Source of the DNA: JAGNXB01 sp964471595
GTDB taxonomy: Bacteria; Bacteroidota; Bacteroidia; Chitinophagales; Saprospiraceae
Assembly: GCA_964471595.1 (NCBI GenBank)
Contig: CAYYGN010000035.1
Location: forward strand, 1 to 26,329
Length of the DNA stretch: 26,329 nucleotides
Direction: 5' to 3'
Shown: positions 1 to 7,293 of the stretch, one piece after another
How positions within the stretch are numbered: the first letter of the stretch is position 1
Layout: each line of letters opens with the position of its first letter
Made by a program: the position numbers and the translations under genes
The notes under the pieces: model-generated
Told to the model about the DNA's origin: nothing
What the model saw: the letters and a program-made list of their open reading frames with translations, nothing else
Database searches by the model: none

Positions 1-179
1 CAACCTGACGCCATCGCCCTGTCGGAAATACGGTCAATGCCATCCCGTCCCAGTTTGACATAAAACCGTCTTTTGTACAGAAACTGCAGCGTTCCCGTCG
101 GATGGATCCGCGCGATGACCAGGTGGAAAGTGTTGGTTCCCAGGTCAATGACGGCAACCGGACCCTCGGAGGACTTCAT
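1..179 (-). CDS. ppx: Ppx/GppA-type exopolyphosphatase, N-terminal fragment
   Basis: This gene starts at the ATG at 179 on the minus strand and runs off the left edge, so only about 59 N-terminal residues are visible. The product begins MKSSEGPVAVIDLGTNTFHL, which is the phosphate-1 motif of the ASKHA fold (D-x-G-T/S-N-x-x-x-L) that opens Ppx/GppA phosphatases. Members of this family hydrolyse inorganic polyphosphate or pppGpp in the cytoplasm. The next residues (YKRRFYVKLGRDGI) resemble the usual second strand region. The gene lies 4 nt downstream of a small lipoprotein gene and is probably co-transcribed with it. Whether the preferred substrate is polyphosphate or pppGpp cannot be told from this fragment. 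Confidence 0.85.
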   Translation of the reverse strand, partial: MKSSEGPVAVIDLGTNTFHLVIARIHPTGTLQFLYKRRFYVKLGRDGIDRISDRAMASG

Positions 180-183
180 GCGT

Positions 184-651
184 TTACAAGGGCACGCCGG
201 CGTTGGTGAGGAACAGAACACCCTGGTCGTTCAACCGCGCGGCGTAAACCGGTTTCTCGTTTTCCAGGAACAGGACAAAACGGCATTTTCCGGAGAAGTA
301 AAGGTCTCCGGTAAGGACCGTCTGGCCGGAGGCCATGTAAAAGATCCGGCCTACCGGCTTGCAGCCATGATCTTGAGGCACCTCCTCCGGACCGGCTATA
401 TGACTGAGATGCGTCATGATCCCGTTGGGCTCGTTCAGGGAGATGCTGTGTTTGAGGTGGTAGAAGATGAAATCGATGTGCGTGACCAATGGCGCGAGGG
501 AATCCAGAAGGGGGGCGGGCAAAACCGGATACATGGGGACAGGGGCTGTCACCTGGGGCGCCATTTCTCTGGGAGAAGGCGGCTGTTCCGAGCATCCGGC
601 CAGGAGGAGGAGGCCGGAAAAGAGGATGACTTGGAAGTATGGGGCACTCAT
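184..651 (-). CDS. Small hypothetical lipoprotein
   Basis: A 155-residue protein that I do not recognise. It starts with a lipoprotein signal peptide: a hydrophobic stretch from residue 7 ends in the lipobox LLAGC with the lipidated Cys at about residue 20, followed by a proline-rich linker. The mature part is about 135 residues, contains one Cys pair candidate (DHGCKPVG and SGKCRF) and ends in a beta-rich segment. The start codon overlaps the stop of the upstream barrel-protein gene (ATGA, 648-651), and the stop is 4 nt before the Ppx gene, so the three genes look like one operon. The arrangement supports a real envelope protein, but there is no sign of an enzymatic function. Confidence 0.75.
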   Translation of the reverse strand: MSAPYFQVILFSGLLLLAGCSEQPPSPREMAPQVTAPVPMYPVLPAPLLDSLAPLVTHIDFIFYHLKHSISLNEPNGIMTHLSHIAGPEEVPQDHGCKPVGRIFYMASGQTVLTGDLYFSGKCRFVLFLENEKPVYAARLNDQGVLFLTNAGVPL

Positions 652-1304
652 GACCGGAAAGTATAGAGGTAATGCAGGCTAAGATAATATCCTCGCAGCT
701 TGCGGGGCACGGGGAGTGCCGCGCGGTCATCAAACAGGAAGTTGATGGACTCCGTGTATCGGAAGTGAAAACTGTTCTCAGGGTTCAGGTGGATCCCGAA
801 TCCCATCATCCAGCCGAAATCGTTGGCGTTGAGAAGGTCCTCCCTGCCTTCAAAGGGATTGCCGGTCATACGGGCGTGGATCAGGCGGCTGTAGCTGAAG
901 CCCGCCGCAGCCTCCAACCTGTAAAAGGCGGTTTCGTCCGTTGTCACGGCCGCCCACTCCCTTATCCGGACCAGAAAAGGCACTTCGAGGTAATGCAGGC
1001 TGTACTTGTTGGCGGGCGTGGCATTGTCCTTTGAATAGGGGGCGCGGGATCCCCGTTGGCTGTACAAAAGATCCATACTCATTTCCCAGCGGGGGGCCAG
1101 ACGGACCGCAAACCTCCCGCCAAGACTGAGACCGGCTTTGTCGAAGCCTCTCAATTCATCCCCGTCAATCTGAGCAGCGTTCATGCCAACAAGAAGGCCC
1201 GCCCCGAAAGGACTTTGCTGGGCACCGGCTCTTTGTGCCGATGCCAGCGCCATCAGGAGGAACAACAGGGTTATCCCGGAAAACGGGTGCATTGTCTTTC
1301 GCAT
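648..1304 (-). CDS. PorT-like outer-membrane beta-barrel protein
   Basis: A 218-residue protein with a signal peptide (RKTMHPFSG, then the hydrophobic core ITLLFLLMALAS, cleavage near AGAQ) followed by alternating beta strands. The pattern is typical of the outer-membrane beta-barrel family around PorT: an early G-x-x-x-G-M-N strand, LGGRFAVRLAPRWEMSMDLLYSQRG, YLEVPFLVRI, and a last strand ending LHYLYTFRS with aromatic residues. I chose the ATG at 1304 because it gives positively charged residues before the hydrophobic core. The open frame continues upstream, but the divergent gene's promoter lies there. A second in-frame ATG at 1292 is also possible and would fit a normal leader after the -7 box at 1314-1321. 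It is the first gene of the operon with the lipoprotein and ppx. The specific function is unknown. Confidence 0.8.
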   Translation of the reverse strand: MRKTMHPFSGITLLFLLMALASAQRAGAQQSPFGAGLLVGMNAAQIDGDELRGFDKAGLSLGGRFAVRLAPRWEMSMDLLYSQRGSRAPYSKDNATPANKYSLHYLEVPFLVRIREWAAVTTDETAFYRLEAAAGFSYSRLIHARMTGNPFEGREDLLNANDFGWMMGFGIHLNPENSFHFRYTESINFLFDDRAALPVPRKLRGYYLSLHYLYTFRS

Positions 1305-1305
1305 G

Positions 1306-1313
1306 TATCTTTG
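1306..1313 (+). promoter_or_regulatory. Bacteroidota -7 box for the 1340-2388 gene pair
   Basis: TATCTTTG matches TAnnTTTG exactly and lies 26 nt upstream of the ATG at 1340, giving a leader of about 20 nt. It abuts the opposite-strand box at 1314-1321, forming a compact divergent promoter in the 35 bp between the two start codons. Confidence 0.65.
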
Positions 1314-1321
1314 CAAAAGTA
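1314..1321 (-). promoter_or_regulatory. Bacteroidota -7 box for the barrel-protein operon
   Basis: On the minus strand this reads TACTTTTG, a perfect match to the TAnnTTTG -7 consensus of Bacteroidota primary sigma factor promoters. It sits 9 nt before the ATG at 1304 and directly abuts the plus-strand box at 1306-1313. No good -33 element was seen. Confidence 0.6.
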
Positions 1322-1339
1322 CCGCGAACCGGAAGAAAC

Positions 1340-1624
1340 ATGAAACCGACCCCTGCCAACCTGCAAAAACTGGAGGAACTCGTCCGGGCACTTTCCTACA
1401 CCGTCCGCTACGAAAAGGGCAATTTTCAATCCGGTTATTGTATGGTGGAAAGCCGCAAAATGATTGTGGTCAACAAATTTTTTGATACGGCCGGACGGTT
1501 TTCCACCTTGTTGGACATTCTGGCTTCCCTGCCCATACATCCGGATCAACTGCCGGACAAAAGCAGGGAGTTTTATCATCTTCTTCACAGAAACTCGCTC
1601 ATCCCTTCACCCGAATTAGGATGA
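1340..1624 (+). CDS. Small uncharacterised protein
   Basis: A 94-residue protein without signal peptide or membrane segment, beginning MKPTPANLQKLEELVRAL. It contains a helical start, a beta-rich centre (LSYTVRYEKGNFQSGYCMVE then RKMIVVNKFF) and a helical end rich in His and Leu. I do not recognise a named family, although small proteins of this shape beside a metallo-hydrolase appear familiar for Bacteroidota. The ATG at 1340 is chosen because the promoter box at 1306-1313 lies inside the longer open frame. The stop overlaps the next gene's start (ATGA at 1621-1624), indicating translational coupling with the metallo-hydrolase. Confidence 0.75.
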   Translation: MKPTPANLQKLEELVRALSYTVRYEKGNFQSGYCMVESRKMIVVNKFFDTAGRFSTLLDILASLPIHPDQLPDKSREFYHLLHRNSLIPSPELG

Positions 1625-2388
1625 GGGCAGCCACCCTGCTCGGGACAGGGACATCCCAGGGCGTCCCCGTCATTGGCTGTGACTGCCGCGTCTGCCGGTC
1701 AGCGGATCCCAGGGACCAGCGGTTGCGAAGTTCACTTCATATCCAGTGGGACGGGGTCTCCATGGTTGTCGACGCCGGCCCGGACTTCCGGCAACAAATG
1801 TTGCGGGAAGGGTTTCGCCGGTTGGATGCCATTCTTCTGACGCATGAGCACAACGACCATGTAGCGGGCATGGATGATGTCCGTCCGCTCAATTTTCTTC
1901 ACCGGAAGGACATGCCCGTATGGGGGTCTCCTCCGGTTTTACAGGAGATCCGGACGCGTTTTGCCTATGCTTTTGATACCGATCCTTATCCGGGAGCGCC
2001 CCGATTGGATTTGAGGCCGTTGGCGGCCGGATCCGTCTTTGAAGTGGAGGGCAAGCGCATTCTGCCGCTCCGGGTTGACCACGGAGGGATTCCTGTACTG
2101 GGTTTCCGTTTTGGAGACCTGGTGTACATCACCGATGCCAAGGACCTCCCTGCTGAGACCAGGGAGGCCATCACAGGGGTCCCCTTTCTCATTTTGAACG
2201 CTTTGCGCCTTGAACCCCATTATTCCCACCTGCATTTGGACGCAGCCATCCAATTGGCCCGGGAGCTCAAGGCTGGTCAAACCTGGTTTACCCATATCAG
2301 CCACGACCTGGGGCTTTACAAGGAATTGAGCAGGCAATTGCCCCCGGGATTCCGTTTGGGCCATGACGGGTTGAAAATCCCATTCTGA
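1621..2388 (+). CDS. MBL-fold metallo-hydrolase, PhnP-like
   Basis: A 255-residue metallo-beta-lactamase-fold enzyme. The metal-binding motif is HEHNDH at residues 75-80, followed by VAGMDDVRPLNF, typical of the PhnP/phosphoribosyl cyclic phosphodiesterase branch. An N-terminal cysteine cluster (GCDCRVC, Cys20, 22 and 25) corresponds to the extra structural zinc site known in PhnP. Further metal ligands are likely in ITDAKD and HISHDLG near the C-terminus. PhnP itself opens 5-phosphoribosyl 1,2-cyclic phosphate, but no other phn genes are near, so the substrate here is unknown; a general cyclic phosphodiesterase role is an inference. It is cytoplasmic and translationally coupled to the small protein before it. 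Confidence 0.88.
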   Translation: MRAATLLGTGTSQGVPVIGCDCRVCRSADPRDQRLRSSLHIQWDGVSMVVDAGPDFRQQMLREGFRRLDAILLTHEHNDHVAGMDDVRPLNFLHRKDMPVWGSPPVLQEIRTRFAYAFDTDPYPGAPRLDLRPLAAGSVFEVEGKRILPLRVDHGGIPVLGFRFGDLVYITDAKDLPAETREAITGVPFLILNALRLEPHYSHLHLDAAIQLARELKAGQTWFTHISHDLGLYKELSRQLPPGFRLGHDGLKIPF

Positions 2389-2400
2389 ATGACGGGTTGA
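2363..2400 (+). repeat. 12-bp direct repeat across a stop codon
   Basis: ATGACGGGTTGA occurs at 2363-2374 and again at 2389-2400, 26 bp apart. The first copy encodes the last residues of the metallo-hydrolase and the second begins right after its stop codon. This looks like a decayed 26-bp tandem duplication of the gene's end. Confidence 0.6.
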
Positions 2401-2434
2401 GATGTCCTCCCTGGTGTATGAGGGATGCAATACC

Positions 2435-2442
2435 TATCTTTG
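2435..2442 (+). promoter_or_regulatory. -7 box for porP/sprF
   Basis: TATCTTTG is an exact TAnnTTTG match. It lies inside the longest open frame of the porP-like gene. Transcription from it would start near 2447-2449, so the ATG at 2402 would not be on that transcript. This supports the GTG at 2468 as the translation start. Confidence 0.55.
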
Positions 2443-2467
2443 GCATGTGAGTCAGCATGTATTTTCC

Positions 2468-3490
2468 GTGTCATCTCCTTTCGGGGGACGGGGCCCCAAA
2501 TGGCACGCATCCTTGTGGTGGATTATCCCGGCGGTTGCCTGGATGACGAACGGAGAGCGGGTTGTGGCCCAGCAAGTACCCCAATATCTTTTCAGTCCAT
2601 ACAGCCTCGTCATCGAGAATCCGGCCGCCACGGGGATGCAGGCGGATTTGGTGCTCACCGGAGGGATGCGAAGGCAATGGATGCAGCTGCCGGGTCAGCC
2701 GGAGGGATTTCATTTCCAGGCCCAGGCCGGACTGCCCTTTGTGTCTTCCGGCGTGGGATTGAGCGTGCAAAGCGACCGGATCGGGTTGTTTCGCCATCTT
2801 GAGGTAGCCGGCAGTTACAGTTTCTCCAGGCCCTTTGGCAGGAATGGTGACTGGATGGCCGGCGTCAGTGCGGGGTGGTACCAATCGTCGTTGGATGGCT
2901 CCGCCATTCGTACGCCTGACGGGCAGTATCTGCCTGATCAGGGTCCGGACCATCGTGACGACCTCTTGTCCTCAGGTACCATGACGGGCGGGAGGCCCAT
3001 CCTGCATGCGGGCGTGGCCATCCGCCATGGTCGTCTTGTCACAGGCCTTTCAGTCCGCCATTTGTTGGGGGGCGAGGTCCCGTTGGCATCGGATCAGGGA
3101 TCAGCGGGGTGGCAACTGCGGCGCCATATATATATGCATGGGGCCTATGCCTTTGGGTCGGACGATCTTTCTGTACGCCCCATGGTGCAGTTGCGTACCG
3201 ATGCGGTGCGGTGGCAGTGGGATGGTATGATTTATGCTGTCTGGAGGGAACGGTTCACGGCGGGTGGCGGTATCCGGGGAGGATTGGCCACCACGGCAGA
3301 CGCCTGGATTCTGGCAGCCGGGATCCGGATTTCCGACCGGTTTTTGTTGATGTACGCCTTCGAACAGGGAATTTCTTCTCTCAGAAAGGTGCACAATGGA
3401 AGTTTTGAACTATTATTGCGATATGAAATGGGTGTACGGACCGGTAAGGGGGTCCTTCCGCCCAGGGTTTACAGCCCAAGGTTCCTCTAA
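2468..3490 (+). CDS. Type IX secretion system membrane protein, PorP/SprF family
   Basis: About 340 residues from the proposed GTG start; the frame stays open upstream to an ATG at 2402. The protein has the hallmarks of PorP/SprF: a mature N-terminus with QYLFSPYSLVIENPAATG (the family's NPA-x-x-G signature), many short amphipathic beta strands, a central HAGVAIRHGRLVTGLSVRHL segment, and a C-terminal FELLLRYEMG strand. Family members are outer-membrane barrels that anchor T9SS components or cargo such as adhesins. The GTG start gives a plausible signal peptide (PKWHASLWWIIPAVAW, cleavage near VVAQ), while the longer version would place extra non-signal sequence in front. The gene precedes gldK as porP precedes porKLMN in Porphyromonas, which supports the assignment, though gldK has its own promoter. 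Confidence 0.85.
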   Translation: MSSPFGGRGPKWHASLWWIIPAVAWMTNGERVVAQQVPQYLFSPYSLVIENPAATGMQADLVLTGGMRRQWMQLPGQPEGFHFQAQAGLPFVSSGVGLSVQSDRIGLFRHLEVAGSYSFSRPFGRNGDWMAGVSAGWYQSSLDGSAIRTPDGQYLPDQGPDHRDDLLSSGTMTGGRPILHAGVAIRHGRLVTGLSVRHLLGGEVPLASDQGSAGWQLRRHIYMHGAYAFGSDDLSVRPMVQLRTDAVRWQWDGMIYAVWRERFTAGGGIRGGLATTADAWILAAGIRISDRFLLMYAFEQGISSLRKVHNGSFELLLRYEMGVRTGKGVLPPRVYSPRFL

Positions 3491-3520
3491 AGGGAGGAAC
3501 TTAACGTTCCCTTAAACTTT
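3491..3520 (+). terminator. Weak hairpin after porP, possible terminator
   Basis: Just after the porP stop codon, AAGGGA (3491-3496) can pair with TCCCTT (3509-3514), or alternatively GGAAC (3497-3501) with GTTCC (3507-3511). A short AAACTTT run follows, but there is no continuous T tract, so termination is uncertain. Confidence 0.25.
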
Positions 3521-3601
3521 AACATTTGACGGCTATACTACACAAGTCCAGAGGGCGTTAGCGTCTTATGGGGAAAAAATGTTGGTCTTTCCTCAAACTT
3601 T

Positions 3602-3632
3602 TTTGGTTTATTGGAAAGAGCCGCTATATTTA
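3602..3632 (+). promoter_or_regulatory. Promoter for the gldKLMN operon
   Basis: TTTG at 3602-3605 and TATATTTA at 3625-3632 are separated by exactly 19 bp, fitting the Bacteroidota -33/-7 arrangement with one mismatch in the -7 box. The predicted start is near 3637-3640, leaving a leader of about 50 nt before the gldK ATG at 3689. Confidence 0.55.
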
Positions 3633-3688
3633 CAGCCGTTTTTAGGAAACCAACACTACTTAATATCAGGAAAATACGGGTAAAGGAC

Positions 3689-4936
3689 ATGAAGAACCTT
3701 GTAAAGTTTGTCGTGGCCGTAGGTCTGCTCATCCAGCTAAGTGCCTGTGGTTCAAAGGAGAGTGGACAATTGGTCGGTGTTTTGGACCGGCCGAGTTGGC
3801 AAGGCATCAATCCCTACGGGATGGTTTATGTGCCTTCCGGGACCCTGCACATCGGTTCGGCGGATTCGGATATCAGCCGGAATCTCCTCTCGCGGTCCAA
3901 GAGCATTTCCATTGTCGGCTTTTATATGGATGACACGGAGATCACGAATAATGAATACCGGCAGTTTGTCTATTGGGTCCGCGACTCCCTCGCTCATGGT
4001 CTGATGGACCATTACATGGAGAATGAAGACGGCTCCGAAATGATTGACTGGGAGATGGAGCTTGATTGGGAGGACGAAGAGACCATTGGCGAGTTGTTCT
4101 ATCAAGGCAATGACCGGTTTGCCGGCAAAAAGGAGTTGAATGTAGAGAAGTTGGTTTACAACTATGAGTGGATGGACTGGCAGGCGGCTGCCCATGACAA
4201 AGGCCGTTCACCCCGGACATCTTTCATCAAGCGGGACAAAGTCAAAGTTTACCCGGACACACTGGTTTGGATCCGTGATTATGCCTATTCCTACAACGAG
4301 CCATATACCCGTAACTATTTCTGGCATCCTGCCTTCGACGATTATCCAGTGGTAGGCGTCAACTGGAAGATGGCGAATGCCTTCTGTTACTGGAGGACCA
4401 AGCTTTGGAACACCTACCGGGCTACCTCGAAAGGGGAAGTGAATACCGAAGAATTCAGACTGCCTACGGAGTCTGAATGGGAATATGCTGCCCGAGGTGG
4501 CAAGGACATGGCCCCGTTCCCATGGGGTGGTATGTACCTCCGCAATGCCAAAGGTTGTCTCCTGGCCAACTTCAAGCCGGGGCGTGGCAACTATCCGGAA
4601 GACGGCGGACTTTATACCGTCAAAGCTGATGCCTACTTCCCCAATGATTACGGCCTGTTCAACATGTCGGGCAACGTGGCGGAGTGGACGGCTACGGCAT
4701 ATGATGACAATGCCTATTCCTTCTATCACGATCTGAACCCTGACCTGCGTTATGATGCTGCCGACGACGATCCTGAGGCGTACAAGCGCAAAGTGGTTCG
4801 CGGTGGTTCCTGGAAGGATGTAGGCCATTTCCTCCAGACCGGAACGCGGACCTGGGAGTTTCAGGATACGACCAAGTCATATCTGGGCTTCCGTTGTGCC
4901 CTTACCTTCCTGGGTCGTTCCATCAATGATTTTTAA
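3689..4936 (+). CDS. gldK: Gliding motility/T9SS lipoprotein GldK (PorK)
   Basis: A 415-residue lipoprotein whose start at 3689 gives a perfect lipoprotein signal: KNLVKF, hydrophobic VVAVGLLIQ, lipobox LSAC with Cys20. The mature protein is an FGE-sulfatase-like fold: GMVYVPSGTLHIGS (44-57), YMDDTEITNNEYRQF (79-93), RLPTESEWEYAARGG (257-271), NMSGNVAEWTA (325-335), VVRGGSW (369-375) and GFRCA near the end. In GldK this fold has a structural rather than catalytic role: GldK and GldN form the large periplasmic ring attached to the outer membrane in T9SS. An acidic insertion at about 110-135 (ENEDGSEMIDWEMELDWEDE) separates the conserved blocks. It is the first gene of the gldKLMN operon, with its own promoter. 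Confidence 0.95.
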   Translation: MKNLVKFVVAVGLLIQLSACGSKESGQLVGVLDRPSWQGINPYGMVYVPSGTLHIGSADSDISRNLLSRSKSISIVGFYMDDTEITNNEYRQFVYWVRDSLAHGLMDHYMENEDGSEMIDWEMELDWEDEETIGELFYQGNDRFAGKKELNVEKLVYNYEWMDWQAAAHDKGRSPRTSFIKRDKVKVYPDTLVWIRDYAYSYNEPYTRNYFWHPAFDDYPVVGVNWKMANAFCYWRTKLWNTYRATSKGEVNTEEFRLPTESEWEYAARGGKDMAPFPWGGMYLRNAKGCLLANFKPGRGNYPEDGGLYTVKADAYFPNDYGLFNMSGNVAEWTATAYDDNAYSFYHDLNPDLRYDAADDDPEAYKRKVVRGGSWKDVGHFLQTGTRTWEFQDTTKSYLGFRCALTFLGRSINDF

Positions 4937-4971
4937 CGGAAGGAAACCAACGCATCAACTGTCCGAACAAT

Positions 4972-5024
4972 ATGGCCTGTGCCCGGCACAGCACCGGGAG
5001 TGTGTTTTACCCGGTGGAGGCCAT
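4972..5024 (+). other. Predicted structured RNA element between gldK and gldL
   Basis: ATGGCCT (4972-4978) is perfectly complementary to AGGCCAT (5018-5024). Inside it, CACCGGG (4992-4998) pairs perfectly with CCCGGTG (5010-5016) around an 11-nt loop, and CTGTGCC (4977-4983) forms an inverted repeat with GGCACAG (4985-4991). The outer helix and inner hairpins together could form a three-way-junction-like fold. There is no U tract, so it does not look like a simple terminator. It ends 63 nt before the gldL start. Function is unknown; mRNA processing or stability control of the K/L ratio is an inference. Confidence 0.5.
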
Positions 5025-5087
5025 GTCTGATCGGTAAGGATAAACCTGTACTCCTATTCGCTTAACCAAATTTAAATTACGCAAAAA

Positions 5088-5678
5088 ATGGGCTTGCAAA
5101 GTTTTGTGAAAACTCCCGGGTTCAAATACATCAAGAACCTGGCTATTGGTGTCGGAGCCGCGATCGTGCTTCTCGGTGCACTTTTCAAACTGGAAAGTTG
5201 GGAAGGCGCCAGTGAAATGCTGATCATTGGTCTTTCCGTGGAAGCACTGATCTTTCTTTTCCTGGGAATTATTGGCCCGGAGAAGGATTACTATTGGGAG
5301 AAGCTTTATCCCGGTTTGGACAAGTATCACAGCCACATCGCCCCGCTGACTGCCGGAGAAATCGGAGAGGCTCACCCGCTGGACGGCGAGGTTGTCGAGC
5401 GCCAGTTGGGCAGCATGATTACCGAACTGCAGTCGATGTCCAAGAGCCTTGGCGCCCTCAAAGCGCTTCAGGAAGTGGATTTCACGGGTACCAAAGAGCA
5501 GTTGGGTGCCATGAGCAACTTCTACAAGAACATGACGGATGCCATGTCCAACTTGTCCGAGTCTCTGGATGACACACGGGCTTTCAAAGACCAACTCACG
5601 GCGTTGAACAAGAATCTCGGTTCGCTCAACAACGTATATGGCAACATCCTTGGCGCCATGTCCAATATCGGCCGTTAA
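5088..5678 (+). CDS. gldL: Gliding motility/T9SS motor protein GldL (PorL)
   Basis: A 196-residue inner-membrane protein with the classic GldL start: FVKTPGFKYIKN, then TM helix 1 (about residues 17-33) and TM helix 2 (about 44-62), followed by GPEKDYYWEKLYPGLD and a long helical cytoplasmic tail. Glu52 in the second helix (GLSVEALIF) matches the membrane-embedded glutamate known to be needed for proton-driven rotation in the GldL5GldM2 motor. The tail contains repeated Met/Leu-rich helical stretches such as MSNFYKNMTDAMSNLSESL. It begins after A-rich sequence (ACGCAAAAA) with no Shine-Dalgarno motif, as is normal in Bacteroidota. It lies between gldK and gldM, as expected. Confidence 0.96.
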   Translation: MGLQSFVKTPGFKYIKNLAIGVGAAIVLLGALFKLESWEGASEMLIIGLSVEALIFLFLGIIGPEKDYYWEKLYPGLDKYHSHIAPLTAGEIGEAHPLDGEVVERQLGSMITELQSMSKSLGALKALQEVDFTGTKEQLGAMSNFYKNMTDAMSNLSESLDDTRAFKDQLTALNKNLGSLNNVYGNILGAMSNIGR

Positions 5679-5724
5679 GCCGTACGTCAACCGAAGGTTT
5701 AACCAACGATAAAAGAAAAAACGC

Positions 5725-7275
5725 ATGTCGATTCCAAAGGAACCGCGGCAGTTGATGATCAACCTGATGTATCTGGTGCTGACAGCCTTGTTGGCCCTGA
5801 ACATCTCCGCGGAAGTGATGAATGCTTTCTTTACCCTGGATACGGGTATCAAGAACTCCAATGCCATTATTGACAATTCCAACACCCAGATCCTGAACGG
5901 GATTTCCAAGCAGGCGGATGCCTACAAGAATGAGCAGAATGATGCTTATCTCGCCGCGGCCCGCACCTCCGATTCGCTGACGATGGCCTTCACCAAATAT
6001 GTGGATGAAGTGCGCAAGGAGCTTTTCGAAGCAGCTGGAGGACCCGGAAAAAAGGATCCAAACCAACCCAAGCGGATCAAAGACAAAGACGTCACTACGC
6101 GTCTGTTTGTCATGGAGCCTCCGCAGGGGCGCGGCCTGGGGCCTGTTTTGGAACAACGGATTCTGGATCTCCGGAAATCCTATCTGAACCTGGTCGAGAA
6201 CGATGTCAACCTGACTTCGTCCCTCCCACTGGATATCACGGAGGAATGGAAGAAATCGGACAAGAAAAGCTGGGCGGACTTCATGTTCATGCAAATGCCT
6301 GTTGCCGCTGTTTTCCCCATTCTTCGCAAGATCGAGAATGATGCCAGGGCCTCCAACGCTGCCGTGCTGAACTACTTCTTCGAGAAAGTATCGGGCGAAG
6401 ACATCAAGTTTGATGCTTTTGAACCTGTCGTTTCTGCGGCCAAGGGTTATGTGATCCGTGGCGAGCGTTACACGGCCGACGTTTTCCTGAGTGCTTTCAG
6501 TACATCTGCCGGGGATAATACCAAGATCTATGTCAACGGCGCCAATCTGCCCATGAAGGAAGGGAAGGCGGTATACGAAACGGTAACCTCCCAAATCGGT
6601 ACCAAGCAGTACAATGTCGAGATCAAGGTTGTCAACCCTTTGACCGGGGAAGAAAAATCCTACAAGAAGACGTTTGAGTATGAGGTCGGTGAGCGCAGTG
6701 TGACGGTTTCCGCCGACAAGATGAACGTTTTCTACATCGGCGTGGACAACCCGGTATCCGTTTCGGCGGCCGGAGTATCCTCCAATGATCTGCAAGTTTC
6801 GATTTCAGGTGGCGGCGGAACGATCAAAAAGGTCGGATCGGCCAACTACATCGTGAATGTGTCGGAACAGTCCAACGACGTCAAGATCAATATTTCCGCA
6901 CCCTCCATTGGATTGCGCGATTCCAAACCCTTCCGGGCCAAGCGTATTCCCGACCCAGTGGCCAAATTGGGTAACATTGCCTCCGGATCAATCGGGAATG
7001 GCGAGTTCCGTGCCCAGTTGGGTGTAGCCGCTCATTTGGAGAATTTCGACTTTGATGCCAAGTGCCAGATTCAGAGCTTTACCCTGTACCGGGCAGAGCC
7101 CCGCAAGGACCTGCAGGATGCACAAAATGAAGGCCCTCGTTTTGGTGGCAAGGCACAAGCACTGGTCAATCAGGCCAAGCCGGGTGACCGTTATACTTTC
7201 CAGGATATCAAGGCGCGTTGCCCGGGTGACAAGGCAGCACGTCCCATCAACCCGATGGTATTCGATATCCGCTAA
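5725..7275 (+). CDS. gldM: Gliding motility/T9SS motor protein GldM (PorM)
   Basis: A 516-residue protein of normal GldM length. The N-terminus MSIPKEPRQLMINLMYLVLT leads into the single TM helix (about residues 10-30, LALNISAEVMNAF at its end), which sits inside the GldL pentamer. A large periplasmic region follows: a helical D1 domain (about 35-220), then beta-rich domains with KIYVNGANLPMKEGKAVY, VGERSVTVSADKMNVFYIGV and VSISGGGGTIKK, and a C-terminal domain around LENFDFDAKCQIQSFTLYRA. These domains form the periplasmic shaft that transmits motion to the GldK/GldN ring. It follows gldL by 46 nt with an A-rich start region (AAAAGAAAAAACGC). Confidence 0.97.
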   Translation: MSIPKEPRQLMINLMYLVLTALLALNISAEVMNAFFTLDTGIKNSNAIIDNSNTQILNGISKQADAYKNEQNDAYLAAARTSDSLTMAFTKYVDEVRKELFEAAGGPGKKDPNQPKRIKDKDVTTRLFVMEPPQGRGLGPVLEQRILDLRKSYLNLVENDVNLTSSLPLDITEEWKKSDKKSWADFMFMQMPVAAVFPILRKIENDARASNAAVLNYFFEKVSGEDIKFDAFEPVVSAAKGYVIRGERYTADVFLSAFSTSAGDNTKIYVNGANLPMKEGKAVYETVTSQIGTKQYNVEIKVVNPLTGEEKSYKKTFEYEVGERSVTVSADKMNVFYIGVDNPVSVSAAGVSSNDLQVSISGGGGTIKKVGSANYIVNVSEQSNDVKINISAPSIGLRDSKPFRAKRIPDPVAKLGNIASGSIGNGEFRAQLGVAAHLENFDFDAKCQIQSFTLYRAEPRKDLQDAQNEGPRFGGKAQALVNQAKPGDRYTFQDIKARCPGDKAARPINPMVFDIR

Positions 7276-7293
7276 CCACTTCAATTTTAAGGT

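Noticed and set aside
3125..3136. CATATATATATG palindrome
   Set aside because: It is in-frame coding sequence (HIYMHG) of the porP-like gene with no other regulatory signs.
5007..6795. Long minus-strand open frames (300 and 389 codons) opposite gldL and gldM
   Set aside because: They lie wholly antisense to clearly recognisable GldL and GldM, have no family motifs and arise from codon bias.
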